From NCBI GenBank assembly GCA_030740295.1, contig JASLXP010000808.1, forward strand, positions 1 to 29,188: a stretch of DNA of 29,188 bases, written 5' to 3'. The first letter of the stretch is position 1, and the number at the start of each line of letters is the position of its first letter. The translations under genes were made by a program, and so were the position numbers. This document shows positions 18,701-24,989 of the stretch, one piece after another. The notes below the pieces were generated by a model. The model worked only from the letters and a program-made list of their open reading frames with translations. It did not search any database and was not told the DNA's origin. This DNA is from Planctomycetota bacterium. GTDB lineage: Bacteria; Planctomycetota; PUPC01; JACPCR01.

Positions 18701-18739
18701 CAGACACAGGAAACTGATTGTGAAGCTGTTCGCTCTCAA
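12746..18739 (-). CDS. Giant exported TPR / PQQ-like beta-propeller / CBM9 protein
   Basis: About 1997 residues. The frame has no ATG near its N-terminus. TTG 18739 gives a compact signal peptide (MRANSFTISFLCLASSL), and TTG 18799 would add 20 residues; neither has a clear Shine-Dalgarno. Helical TPR-like repeats occupy ~50-420. About 465-1220 carry many PQQ/quinoprotein-type blades ending in a Gly-x-x-x-Trp pattern (NSGKLRWTYG, PTGRLLWSTE, RSGKVIWRSS, LTGDLLWTHE, LKGTDLWRYR, TTGEKLWQAT), probably two propellers. About 1255-1430 is a CBM9/DOMON-like sugar- or haem-binding domain (WRGDSIEIGFDS). Another beta domain (~1540-1640), more TPR-like helices and a C-terminal galactose-binding-like domain (WNLIGPFENPGG onward) follow. 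I see no catalytic residues. It is probably a surface or periplasmic scaffold working with the two VWA proteins encoded just upstream (gap of ~157 bp). Confidence 0.75.
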   Translation of the reverse strand: MRANSFTISFLCLASSLNTLHSEPALPEWWDAIECKLVRKDSWYDTEDAAPKAPEEKVAAARFKIKLNAQLMELHAKEPARCAEGRIRIAELYGELGDKFRALYHWGRIWIDYPEDKYPAYARVRKQAADTALKILGDQDAPFEQAFWIEKWLKASGKEAAPGEAAKRLLTLAKAKTNLLQTDAALALFSQAEEKAKGDKALSAEILFAKAWALNLDGQTAQATRIVSDYMGTTSSWGSAWYRARSELNSLGTAQGSRAIPPESLEHNDRYREAHRLTESGRNDKALKEFLRVVEDYPHATARRDYRHVQGLTTATLERINQLPVTLKEDYHRWAASRLRRVLRNAGKDRDIVPLARAIRYFGQSEDVAPIRKALASLLLEQGRATFARHVWPPLAELLPPASHTPTPSPQHPPKLSATRIIDLAMNALTSDDVLRSRGAGHTYHPMLGRMSGGTLFFHHLTGVFGVDANSGKLRWTYGPQRKAQEAPMKLRSYRGRVYEGLDLFETAVDGRTVLCRQGYVAPSDGGLAYCMRAFDAPTGRLLWSTEMDTDDSTFIASEAKLIDGIAFYHEAQMEEPFGVFVVARNARSGKVIWRSSLGTGMGQFRSDWWLRVDPRSKSAPPAYHEGLLYSATNFGFIAALDALTGDLLWTHEYDREHPGYSSSARIYIAVQCQAPLVDGRYLVFRPRDTSKVFCVDIEKKTLKWQLPISRSAQIAGVHNGGVMVADEYIRSFDLATCSLRWKSSEPLRSLGRALLAGESLFVPTAKQLVEIAAATGNIKSRHEWSKPGNLALSRRGEATSLARFSLDSVDWLGQADSSTTQPQKTAQPAKPLLNEKPFREPFGILWNEERNHPRLLKVGPDLGTVYYTAEGKLFCESAGLHRQLLWRVPLRSRVYLSKSIGNRLYLVTRSELRCLDALKGTDLWRYRIPDMERAVQRRVAFTADHAAFLHRGESSSVTLLNATTGEKLWQATRRNHSFAEVHILKDVVGVVGQSGSRAVQWFPYRIKDGKLGTPVVLERAVKDVLVVTDGERLISVPPVGGVARGIDIVDGEELWLAEIPVAPKDRKVSLRLTEDYLIVEAPYNSKQKVGLTVVETEDGQEVFRGSGGQSILKGDLLYRLVEGEIHATEYGMESDAWDAYLESPGSGAQLLWAGDRLLVLSSRHAYRKDYRTHDLMHVVPLKNAGSIEPFLLPGEGLTGAHYAGGVLYITTSRAIYCLAPMSASTDEHPVRSILSDRQYDATTMGSLAQMDGLLNEWRDTEAIELIGETVQAKVYLRWDQANVYLAAEVDDARHANTQGRQMLWRGDSIEIGFDSLHNDRTTIENTFDDFRFILGLGRHGPELFSEPQTAARQLKFAIKRTPLGKTVYELAMPWKLLRRDYRLRPGSRTTMGFNVAVNNLRDNGTVETTAWTPGLTGMADTKQFGTVRFRELRPELLAEYRALIDAVPDAPESWGLLQQILATYRGVTHERQRTGEYESFVRKHPKSPHVSKALTELERLYSAAEIRNPREACEKLIETAGVSEKEAGEFRGQKKFVQWIYIDPKDAVYEVMLEFKTKAGWKHRAYWGQDILRIGNPGTNSRRYAGPLPKAGAWHKLELPLNVLGLEDETLLGIAFNTWGSKVIFDSTTIVTAKGEKVLIDDELPRGFGPTKSSWRKRWKPWKWFRTPVHSGRMSHASMPKKKEPYYNYAMEAVAEGRSLYEPERTQTSEGAAGSIEVYRKAVAAMPGSKQGWNFFQKILDAYRARKDQPGLRKELESFVRSHPACSNTSIALAELKKVVDASGGDGLFVAGQLIRQAKVSSSESLKFYSPTARPWTSWNLIGPFENPGGRKMKSALEVEKKLDAIARYLPSGKPAPENPDPKKEKKGEMGSANKPVEWREAAASQDGIIDLAKLVSTAEEAIAYALTRVESPAAMSASLFIGAEEIATVFVNGEKVASEVGGGAIKDANAVPIKLEKGKNTVLIKIGTQGGGWRFIARFGYPDGRPLELKVWEKK

Positions 18740-18870
18740 GGATTGCTCGCTCTGGATAGTGGCCTGCCAATTATGCGTGAGAGGAATCCCTGTTTTCAAA
18801 ACGTTCGGGAAGAGAAAGAGAATTCTCGGAGGATTCGGACAGACGAGGATAGGGGGCTATGGGGATTAGC

Positions 18871-18903
18871 ACCATTCCATCATTCCGAAGCTCCATCACT
18901 TCC
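18871..18903. repeat. Degenerate heptamer array at the VWA stop codon
   Basis: On the - strand GTGATGG, AGCTTCG, GAATGAT, GGAATGG follow with a 7-nt period directly from the TGA stop of the double-VWA gene (18896-18898). It is shorter and more diverged than the other arrays in the window. Confidence 0.45.
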
Positions 18904-21502
18904 CTGCGAGCTCTTTCGCCCATTCGATCATGCCGGCCACGTTTTCCCAGCGTCGGATTACAATATCCGCGATGAAAAGGAGGAGCATGATCTTGAGTAT
19001 GTACGGCGTCAGTTCAACGTAGCTGGCCTGTCCGGCGGGGATGGGAGGGAGTTTGACTTCGTTCTCTTCGAGGATGCGGCCGCCGGTGAGCTCGCAGACC
19101 TTTTCGAGGAGCTGGCGGTTCACCCGGCCGGTGGCGGATTCCGATGACGGGTTGTGCACCAGGCCGGCTGAAACCATGTCCGCGCCAGAGCGGGCACGGA
19201 CGAGATAGACGCCGGGTTCATCGGTACTGAACTGGCCGGTGTAGAGGCCCGGGCCTTCCTGATCGAGTTTCTTGTGCGCGAGTTCCTTGAGGCTCGATCC
19301 GAATGAATTTGCCGGCACCATGTAGATGTCGGCCTCGACGGTTGCGTTGTTCTTGAACTGGGACGCGTCTTCAAGAAGGTCTACGATGATGCGGGCCTCG
19401 CCGCCGCGCTCTTCGAGGCGGATGTCCATCAGGCGGCCCTGCGGCGGACGCGCCATTTCACGGAGGACCTGGGCCCAGAATTGGCTGTAGCCATCGCGCC
19501 ACCCGGTAAGCCACAGTGACGACCATCGGGATTTGCAGTCAGAGGTAAACGCTGTGACCTTCCCGAGCCCGTAACGCCAGTGGGCAAGCAGCGGATCGCC
19601 GAGGTCGGTCACCAACGGCACCTGGGCGGTGGCCTTGCGATTCGTTTTGACGTAACCGAGGAGCTCCGGCGCTTTGGAGCTGTCCCAGCCTTTAAGCATG
19701 GGATGCCGCTCGACCTGCCGCGGCTTGAACGCTTCTTCCCGTACCATCTTTTTCATATGCACCATCGCGTCCTGTGTAAAGATGCGCGGGATCGTGGAGG
19801 GATCGGTGGTCTGATAAAACTGCCCGCCACCGGCCGCGGCGATGGATTGCAGCAGCCCGATGTCCGCGCCGCCGCCGACACCGACGGTCGAGATGGTCGT
19901 CTTCTCCGAGTGGATCTGCGCGGCGAGCGCCTGGTAGCCTGAGCCGCCGGTGTGACCGTCCGTGAGAACGATCATGTGCTTGACCTTGGCCCGCACGCTG
20001 TTGAGGGCCTGGCGGCCCTCGACCATGCCGGGATGGATATTAGTGCCGCCGCCGGCATTGATGGTCGAGATCTGGCTGCTGATCGAGCTTGGGGATTTGA
20101 CCTTGGTGATCGGCACGATCCACCTGGCCTGAGAATCGAAAGCGACGATGCCGATGTAGTCTTTACTGCTCATGAGCTCGACCGTTGAAATGGCCGCTGA
20201 CTTACAGAGCTCAATCTTCTGACCGGACATCGATCCCGAACGGTCGATCACCAGCACAAGGGCGGTAGAGACGCGTTCCTCGGTGTCGGGTGCTTTCATC
20301 TTGACGGGCAGGATGTCTTCGATAGGCGTCCGATAATAACCGCCCACACCGAAGGAACTCGCGCCTCCGATCATCAGGAAGCCTCCACCAAGTTGCTCCA
20401 CATAGTCGCGCATCAGCGACATTCGTTTGCCGGTCAGGAATCGCGCGGCAAGGTCGGACAGGATAATGCCGTCATACCCGGCGAGTTCCTGCAGCGATTC
20501 CGGTATCGAATGCGCCGGCCGCACCTGCAGACGTATGCCTTCGCTCTCCATCGCGTTGGCCAGGTAGTGGGCCTCTTCCCTTTCTCCCTCGACATAGAGA
20601 AGGAAAGGCCGGCCGCGGACATCGACGAGCGTCATGGCCTCATCGTTCTGTGGAATGGCGTCGCCCTCGAAGCCTTCAAGCCTTACCCGATACGTGTAAA
20701 GGTTGCGCTGGTCGGGCGTGCGACGGAACAGCAGGCTCCGCTGGTCGCCCACTTTCACATCCAGCGCACGCTCTTCGACCTCGATGCCATTTTCAAAGAG
20801 TCGAATCCTTCCTTTGCCGTCGAGCGAGCTTTCGATGTCTGCGTGCAGCGCAAGGGTCGCGCCTTCATGCAATCTTGAATGACTGCTGCGCAGCCGGATG
20901 GCACGAACGTCGGGCCTGGCTTCGCCGGCAACAGGAACTGCATCAATCGTGATGCCGGCGACGGAAGCATCCCGGGCCGCACTTTCAAGATCGCCCCTGG
21001 TCTGGACTCCATCGGTCAACAGTACGAGCCTGCGAGACGTGGCAGGAGGGAACAGCCCCCGTGCCATGGCAACCGCGGATGCCAGGTCTGATTGCGCGCC
21101 GTCAGTTTCGATGATTTCGAGATTCGGCTCTTTCGGTTCGTGTCCCAGCTCTGGCACTTGCAGCACCTTTGTGCTGCGGCCCGCGGATACAAAGCCAATC
21201 GAGGTGTTGCGGGGCAAAGTCTCCGCTAGTTGATTCGCCCGCTTGAACGCGCTCTCGACTCCCGATTTGCCCTGGCTCTGCGAGTGGTCCATCACAAAGA
21301 TGACCGACTGCTCATAGGTCTTAAGCACCCAGGCCGGCCCGGCGAGACCGAGAAGAAGCAGAACTGTCAGCACAGAACGAACCATCCACAGTGCACGCCG
21401 TCGTCGAGGCGACATGGGATGCAGGGACCGCTGTTGCAGCCACCAGAGCAGCGGCAGCACAAGCAGAAGGAGCAGCAGGATGTGTGGCTGTGCCCAGTCC
21501 AT
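18896..21502 (-). CDS. Membrane protein with two VWA domains and an amidotransferase-like insert
   Basis: 868 residues, related to BatA/BatB-like and YfbK/ChlD-type VWA proteins. N-terminal membrane segments lie at ~8-22 and ~42-58, with an arginine cluster between them. The first VWA domain has a MIDAS motif DHSQS (Asp72, Ser74, Ser76). Beta-sandwich and amidotransferase-like regions follow (PFLLYVEG; YDGIILSDL; GGGFLMIGG). The second VWA has DRSGS (Asp420, Ser422, Ser424), then the TDGHTGG segment. A second GATase-like stretch (WRYGLGKVTAFTSD) and a C-terminal membrane helix at ~835-855 complete it. Such proteins assemble metal-dependent complexes at the membrane, often with MoxR ATPases. 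Neither MoxR nor DUF58 is encoded here. The ATG at 21502 directly follows a heptamer array on the transcribed strand, leaving no recognisable Shine-Dalgarno. Confidence 0.8.
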   Translation of the reverse strand: MDWAQPHILLLLLLVLPLLWWLQQRSLHPMSPRRRRALWMVRSVLTVLLLLGLAGPAWVLKTYEQSVIFVMDHSQSQGKSGVESAFKRANQLAETLPRNTSIGFVSAGRSTKVLQVPELGHEPKEPNLEIIETDGAQSDLASAVAMARGLFPPATSRRLVLLTDGVQTRGDLESAARDASVAGITIDAVPVAGEARPDVRAIRLRSSHSRLHEGATLALHADIESSLDGKGRIRLFENGIEVEERALDVKVGDQRSLLFRRTPDQRNLYTYRVRLEGFEGDAIPQNDEAMTLVDVRGRPFLLYVEGEREEAHYLANAMESEGIRLQVRPAHSIPESLQELAGYDGIILSDLAARFLTGKRMSLMRDYVEQLGGGFLMIGGASSFGVGGYYRTPIEDILPVKMKAPDTEERVSTALVLVIDRSGSMSGQKIELCKSAAISTVELMSSKDYIGIVAFDSQARWIVPITKVKSPSSISSQISTINAGGGTNIHPGMVEGRQALNSVRAKVKHMIVLTDGHTGGSGYQALAAQIHSEKTTISTVGVGGGADIGLLQSIAAAGGGQFYQTTDPSTIPRIFTQDAMVHMKKMVREEAFKPRQVERHPMLKGWDSSKAPELLGYVKTNRKATAQVPLVTDLGDPLLAHWRYGLGKVTAFTSDCKSRWSSLWLTGWRDGYSQFWAQVLREMARPPQGRLMDIRLEERGGEARIIVDLLEDASQFKNNATVEADIYMVPANSFGSSLKELAHKKLDQEGPGLYTGQFSTDEPGVYLVRARSGADMVSAGLVHNPSSESATGRVNRQLLEKVCELTGGRILEENEVKLPPIPAGQASYVELTPYILKIMLLLFIADIVIRRWENVAGMIEWAKELAGK

Positions 21503-21504
21503 GG

Positions 21505-21562
21505 GGATGGTGAATGGTGAATGGTGAAAAGTGAATGGTGAATGGTGAAAAGTGAATGCATG
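21505..21562. repeat. Heptamer tandem array (GGTGAAT) upstream of the double-VWA gene
   Basis: The + strand reads ggtgaat, ggtgaat, ggtgaaa, agtgaat, ggtgaat, ggtgaaa, agtgaat, a clean 7-bp period of about eight units. It occupies most of the 84-bp gap between the stop of the first VWA gene (21587) and the start of the second (21502), including the position where a ribosome-binding site is expected. Confidence 0.85.
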
Positions 21563-21586
21563 AACGCATCAACCATTAGCCATTCT

Positions 21587-23455
21587 TCAATACACTCCCT
21601 GGCGGTGGAAAAGGTATGACTCGCCGACGAAAACTAAGAGAACGCACCAGAGCATGAAGGCAGAAAGATCTCCGCTGAACCATGCGGATGTCTGGTTATC
21701 GGTTTCCTTTGAATGCTCCGACTCCTGTTTAACGATTAACGTTTCACGCCGTGAAAGTAAAGAGGCGCTGCCGGATTCTCCGGTCTCCGTCTGCCAGAGC
21801 CCGATGCGTTGGAGTTCCGTCCATGGCCCCTCGAGCGTTATTTCAGATTCAAGGCGCTTGTGCAGATCGGGAATCGTCCACTTCAACTGTTTCCCTTCAA
21901 GTTTCACGAGTTTGCCGGTTCTGTAATTGGTGTTGCCCTCCTCAATGGCCGGCTCGGCAGCCCAGTAAAGCGCATTTCCAATCAGGAGCGGGTACGAGGC
22001 AGTGAAGGGCAGCCGCTCCGAGCTTTCCGGATCGAATCCCATCACGACGATCCGCTGGCCGCGCACTTCACCCGCCACGAGCAGCGGCCCTGAAGGCCCA
22101 ACCCAGAGCGGTTCGAGGGGGCCCCCGGTTTCGAGAATGGAGGTCTGCGTAAGCGCGACCCTCCCGCTTGCCAGGCCGAACAAGAGGGGATGATGCTCGC
22201 CGGTGGTGCGGATGTTCTCTACAGGCAACCCGGTTCTCTCGAGTGGGGCGGCATGAATGGGGCCCAGGGAGGACGGGGGATTGATCGCCACGCACGCATG
22301 TTGGTCGGGCCACTTTTCCGGAAGCCAGCCATCAAAAATCACAGCATCCATTTTTTCCTTGGACGGCCAGGCGGAAGGCCCAGCCTGGAAGACATCGATG
22401 TCGCTTTCCTTGCCGAGTGTCGTCAACGCCAATTGGGTGAACGGGTTTTCCGCTTCCGTAATCCACAGCACTCGGATGGGTCGAAGCTCCGGAATTCGCG
22501 CATACAGATGATTGTCGGAAGCCAACACGTCGTCTTCCGCTTTGGCGATCAGTGAAAGCTCGCGGCCTTCGTTGGCGTCGATTGGGATCATGAGTTTCTG
22601 TTTTCCGCCAGGCTCGATCGTCATACTCCGCAGCCCGAGCAGGCGGTTGTCCACCCGGACCTCGAGCTTAGCATCGACTGGCTCTTCAGACGCGGCATGC
22701 AACTGAACGAAGGCTTCATACTTGCCCCGTGCGAGAGGCAGTTGTCGCAGACTGAAGGCTGTGATGCCCACGTTTTTGGCCGTGGCGAGGCCAACATTGA
22801 AATTCGTAACGATGGCATTCTCTTCTCTCGCTGCATGAGTGGCTTCGCTGTCGTCCTCTCTCACCGCAAAATCCTCGTCCGAAGCGAACCAGATGGCGGA
22901 TGGAGTTTCCAGCGCGGCCATTCGCTCCGCGAGCTGCACGGCCCGCTCCGGGTTGCCCTCGATCGGACGGACCTGAATCGAAGACAGCGCGCGGTGAATC
23001 TCACGCCGGTCGAGACTGAAAGGCAGGACAATCTCAGGCCGCCGATCGAAAGTCATCACCATCACACTGATGCCCGCGGAAAGGCCATCCACTCTTGCCC
23101 CGATCCTTTGCTTTGCAGCGGCAAGCCTGTCGCGCCCATCTCCATCCAGTGCGGCCATGGATGCCGAGGTATCCATCACGATCACGATGCTCCGCAGGGC
23201 TCCGGCCCCCGGCGCCATCACCAGCCGGCAAAGCGCGCTGACCGAACCAGCGATTACCAGGAGAGTCAAAAGCAGCGACAAAAGCCTCTTCAATCTGCGC
23301 AGCCAGGCCGATTCCTGATGCTCACGCGCGAGCGCTTTGAAAAAGAGCAGCGTGCTCACCGGCACCGTCTTCGGCTTGCGCCTGAAGAGATAAAGGATGA
23401 TAGGGACTACGATCAGCAGCCCCCAGATGAGTTGGGAGGGATTTAAGAGACGCAG
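21587..23455 (-). CDS. BatA-like VWA membrane protein with non-ATG start
   Basis: About 622 residues. A GTG at 23365 is the first common start codon, but the same frame stays open upstream to 23458 and encodes a typical BatA-type N-terminus (NPSQLIWGLLIVVPIILYLF, then RRKPKTVPV) with the first membrane helix. I therefore extend it to CTG 23455; ATC 23458 is the only alternative before an in-frame TGA. A second membrane helix lies at ~60-80 and a VWA domain with MIDAS DTSAS (Asp95, Ser97, Ser99) follows. Then come a beta domain, an amidotransferase-like region (VLWITEAENPF; DAVIFDGW) and a C-terminal helix. It probably forms a complex with the next VWA protein (84 bp downstream). An orphan of the MoxR/DUF58/VWA system, with no ATPase in view. 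Confidence 0.75.
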   Translation of the reverse strand: MRLLNPSQLIWGLLIVVPIILYLFRRKPKTVPVSTLLFFKALAREHQESAWLRRLKRLLSLLLTLLVIAGSVSALCRLVMAPGAGALRSIVIVMDTSASMAALDGDGRDRLAAAKQRIGARVDGLSAGISVMVMTFDRRPEIVLPFSLDRREIHRALSSIQVRPIEGNPERAVQLAERMAALETPSAIWFASDEDFAVREDDSEATHAAREENAIVTNFNVGLATAKNVGITAFSLRQLPLARGKYEAFVQLHAASEEPVDAKLEVRVDNRLLGLRSMTIEPGGKQKLMIPIDANEGRELSLIAKAEDDVLASDNHLYARIPELRPIRVLWITEAENPFTQLALTTLGKESDIDVFQAGPSAWPSKEKMDAVIFDGWLPEKWPDQHACVAINPPSSLGPIHAAPLERTGLPVENIRTTGEHHPLLFGLASGRVALTQTSILETGGPLEPLWVGPSGPLLVAGEVRGQRIVVMGFDPESSERLPFTASYPLLIGNALYWAAEPAIEEGNTNYRTGKLVKLEGKQLKWTIPDLHKRLESEITLEGPWTELQRIGLWQTETGESGSASLLSRRETLIVKQESEHSKETDNQTSAWFSGDLSAFMLWCVLLVFVGESYLFHRQGVY

Positions 23456-23458
23456 GAT

Positions 23459-23743
23459 TCAGGAGTCGTGGAACGATGGAATGGTGGAATTTTGGAATGT
23501 CGGAGAAATGAAGTAAGAGGGGACGGTGATTTCAGTGAGATGAGAGATATATCTATCTATTATGAGTAGTGCACTGGATCTCACTCGCCTAAAAATAGCC
23601 CTTGAGATCCACGAGGCCGGCCCTGCCGCGCGCGGCGAGATAGACGCTGGTCCAATGGACCTGAGTTTTCGCAGTCTGATCTGATAAAGTACTCCAAAGA
23701 CCGCAAACAGTCCTGCGATGAAGAGCGCGTTGGTTCGTTTCAT
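23459..23743 (-). CDS. Doubtful small membrane peptide, possibly frameshifted
   Basis: The ATG at 23743 begins MKRTNALFIAGLFAVFGVLY, which looks like a genuine signal anchor. The rest of this frame is arginine- and serine-rich, ends in translated heptamer repeat (IPSFHDS) and resembles nothing. A neighbouring frame over 23590-23680 reads QTAKTQVHWTSVYLAARG and GLVDLKGYF before a TAG and looks more protein-like. A single frameshift near 23680 would join the two into a ~52-residue membrane peptide. This could be a decayed gene, a sequencing error or chance. Function unknown. Confidence 0.25.
   Translation of the reverse strand: MKRTNALFIAGLFAVFGVLYQIRLRKLRSIGPASISPRAAGPASWISRAIFRRVRSSALLIIDRYISHLTEITVPSYFISPTFQNSTIPSFHDS
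23462..23505. repeat. Degenerate heptamer array upstream of the BatA-like gene
   Basis: The - strand reads gacattc, caaaatt, ccaccat, tccatcg, ttccacg, in a loose 7-nt period of the ATTCCAC type. It ends a few bases before the in-frame TGA (23459-23461) that precedes the non-ATG start of the BatA-like gene. Confidence 0.5.
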
Positions 23744-23818
23744 GTTGGCCACAGGCTGCGGAAGGAACGCTGGACTCCATCCTCGATTGCATCCTAAGGC
23801 TGCCGTGGGAGTTACGGC

Positions 23819-24940
23819 TCACAGCAACGCATCAAGAAAACCATCCGGCAGGGAGGCAACGTGGATTTCAGGACATCCTGTCCGGCATGAGTTGAATACA
23901 ACCCACTTCAAGTCCGGCGAAAGGTAGGGATGAGCGTGGCTGCTCTGCCCATACATTCTGTACACATCTTCCGGGTCGGGGCCGAAGGGACAGACGAGCG
24001 CGCACCGGCCCGCTTGAATGGAACCGACATAGATCTCTTTGCTGGATGCTACATCGCAGCAAAAGTACCGGCCGCAATTGGACGCGTGGACATGACTGAA
24101 ACGATGGCCCTCGGCTACCACTCTGGGCCGCTTGCCGGGATACGCGGCCAGAAGGTTTCCTTCCCGGCTGCCATCGTCCCAGGTTCCGCTGATTGACAGA
24201 AGAACTTCGAGGGTGTCGCCAATCCACTGTTGGTGACCCGTGCAACTGTTTGTGTGCGGGGGGCCGACAAGCAGCGGCGTGGTAATTCCGTCACGAACGT
24301 CCACCACGAACAGGGTGCAACCTTCTTCTCCAATGTTGCGGATGTTGTTTCCTTCCTTGTCGAATTCGCATCCACGATTCTGCTGAACGAGAATCAGATT
24401 GCCGTCCACCTGATCGAACTGCGTGTGTGGATTGCAGATGTAAGGATCTTCGCAGACCACACATTTCTTACCGGTCAGCAAATCGATCACTTCGACGCCG
24501 AACATCTGCGGATCAAAACCAACGGGAATCCCATATGAGAGCGACTTCTCGCCAGGCGAAATCGTCATCCCGGTGTACGGCCTCACGTGGCCTTCCACCG
24601 GGATGAGCTGATGGTCACCCGAGTCGAGCGCAATCTTCACTAATTCACGCTCTCCATTCTTCGCCGGCCTGCAGTAGAAGAGACTCCCCTCTCTGCTGAT
24701 CTCCGGATACGAATGCCCTCTGCCGAGAACCTGTTTTTCCCAAGTACCGAAATGGCACGCAACCAGCTCGGATTCATGTTTCCACACTGGCGCGTCGTCA
24801 CCCACTTTTCTCTGATAGATGAAGACCTCGGAATCCGGCGAGCAGTAGCTTCGTTCACAATAGATGTTGTCTTTCACTTCAGGCTCGTCTGTCGCCTGAT
24901 AAACTGCGACTCCGTTGTCTAAATCAGCTACTTTGCTCAT
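23819..24940 (-). CDS. PL22-like oligogalacturonate lyase
   Basis: Beta-propeller lyase-like protein of 373 residues, close to the ~388 usual for family PL22, which cleaves unsaturated or short oligogalacturonates by Mn-dependent beta-elimination in the cytoplasm. No signal peptide is seen, in keeping with that location. Numbering from 24943: His237 in TGHQQW fits the catalytic base. His284 or His286 in SHVHAS, together with Gln333-x-x-His336-x-His338 (QSSHAHP), reproduce the family's Mn ligand pattern exactly in spacing. The start is ATG 24940 (or the adjacent ATG 24943), because AGGA lies 7 nt upstream of 24940. It is divergent from the esterase across 49 bp. It probably degrades uronate oligomers released by the secreted enzymes; other uronates than galacturonate are possible. 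Confidence 0.75.
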   Translation of the reverse strand: MSKVADLDNGVAVYQATDEPEVKDNIYCERSYCSPDSEVFIYQRKVGDDAPVWKHESELVACHFGTWEKQVLGRGHSYPEISREGSLFYCRPAKNGERELVKIALDSGDHQLIPVEGHVRPYTGMTISPGEKSLSYGIPVGFDPQMFGVEVIDLLTGKKCVVCEDPYICNPHTQFDQVDGNLILVQQNRGCEFDKEGNNIRNIGEEGCTLFVVDVRDGITTPLLVGPPHTNSCTGHQQWIGDTLEVLLSISGTWDDGSREGNLLAAYPGKRPRVVAEGHRFSHVHASNCGRYFCCDVASSKEIYVGSIQAGRCALVCPFGPDPEDVYRMYGQSSHAHPYLSPDLKWVVFNSCRTGCPEIHVASLPDGFLDALL

Positions 24941-24947
24941 CATCTAA

Positions 24948-24951
24948 TCCT
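24948..24951 (-). promoter_or_regulatory. Shine-Dalgarno site of the PL22-like gene
   Basis: AGGA on the - strand lies 7 nt from ATG 24940 and 4 nt from ATG 24943, which slightly favours the second ATG as the start. Confidence 0.45.
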
Positions 24952-24989
24952 GTGGCGTCAAATTCACTCCGGGACATTATTTCAAGCCC

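Larger units (their letters stand above)
23456..23818. other. Stretch before the VWA operon: heptamer remnants, doubtful small ORF
   Basis: These 363 bp hold degenerate 7-bp repeats at 23462-23505 and a doubtful short reading frame beginning at 23743. No promoter was recognised for the VWA genes, although it should lie here. Confidence 0.4.

Noticed and set aside
21321..21576. Two short - strand frames with FTIHHS repeats
   Set aside because: They are translations of the ATTCACC heptamer array running into the reverse frame of the VWA gene start.
22697..23446. 249-codon + strand frame antisense to the BatA-like gene
   Set aside because: It has no protein character and covers the region that encodes the VWA MIDAS motif and membrane helices on the other strand.
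24944..24989. Divergent promoter between the PL22-like gene and the esterase
   Set aside because: Promoters must lie in or near this short gap, but no convincing -35/-10 pair with correct spacing could be read on either strand.
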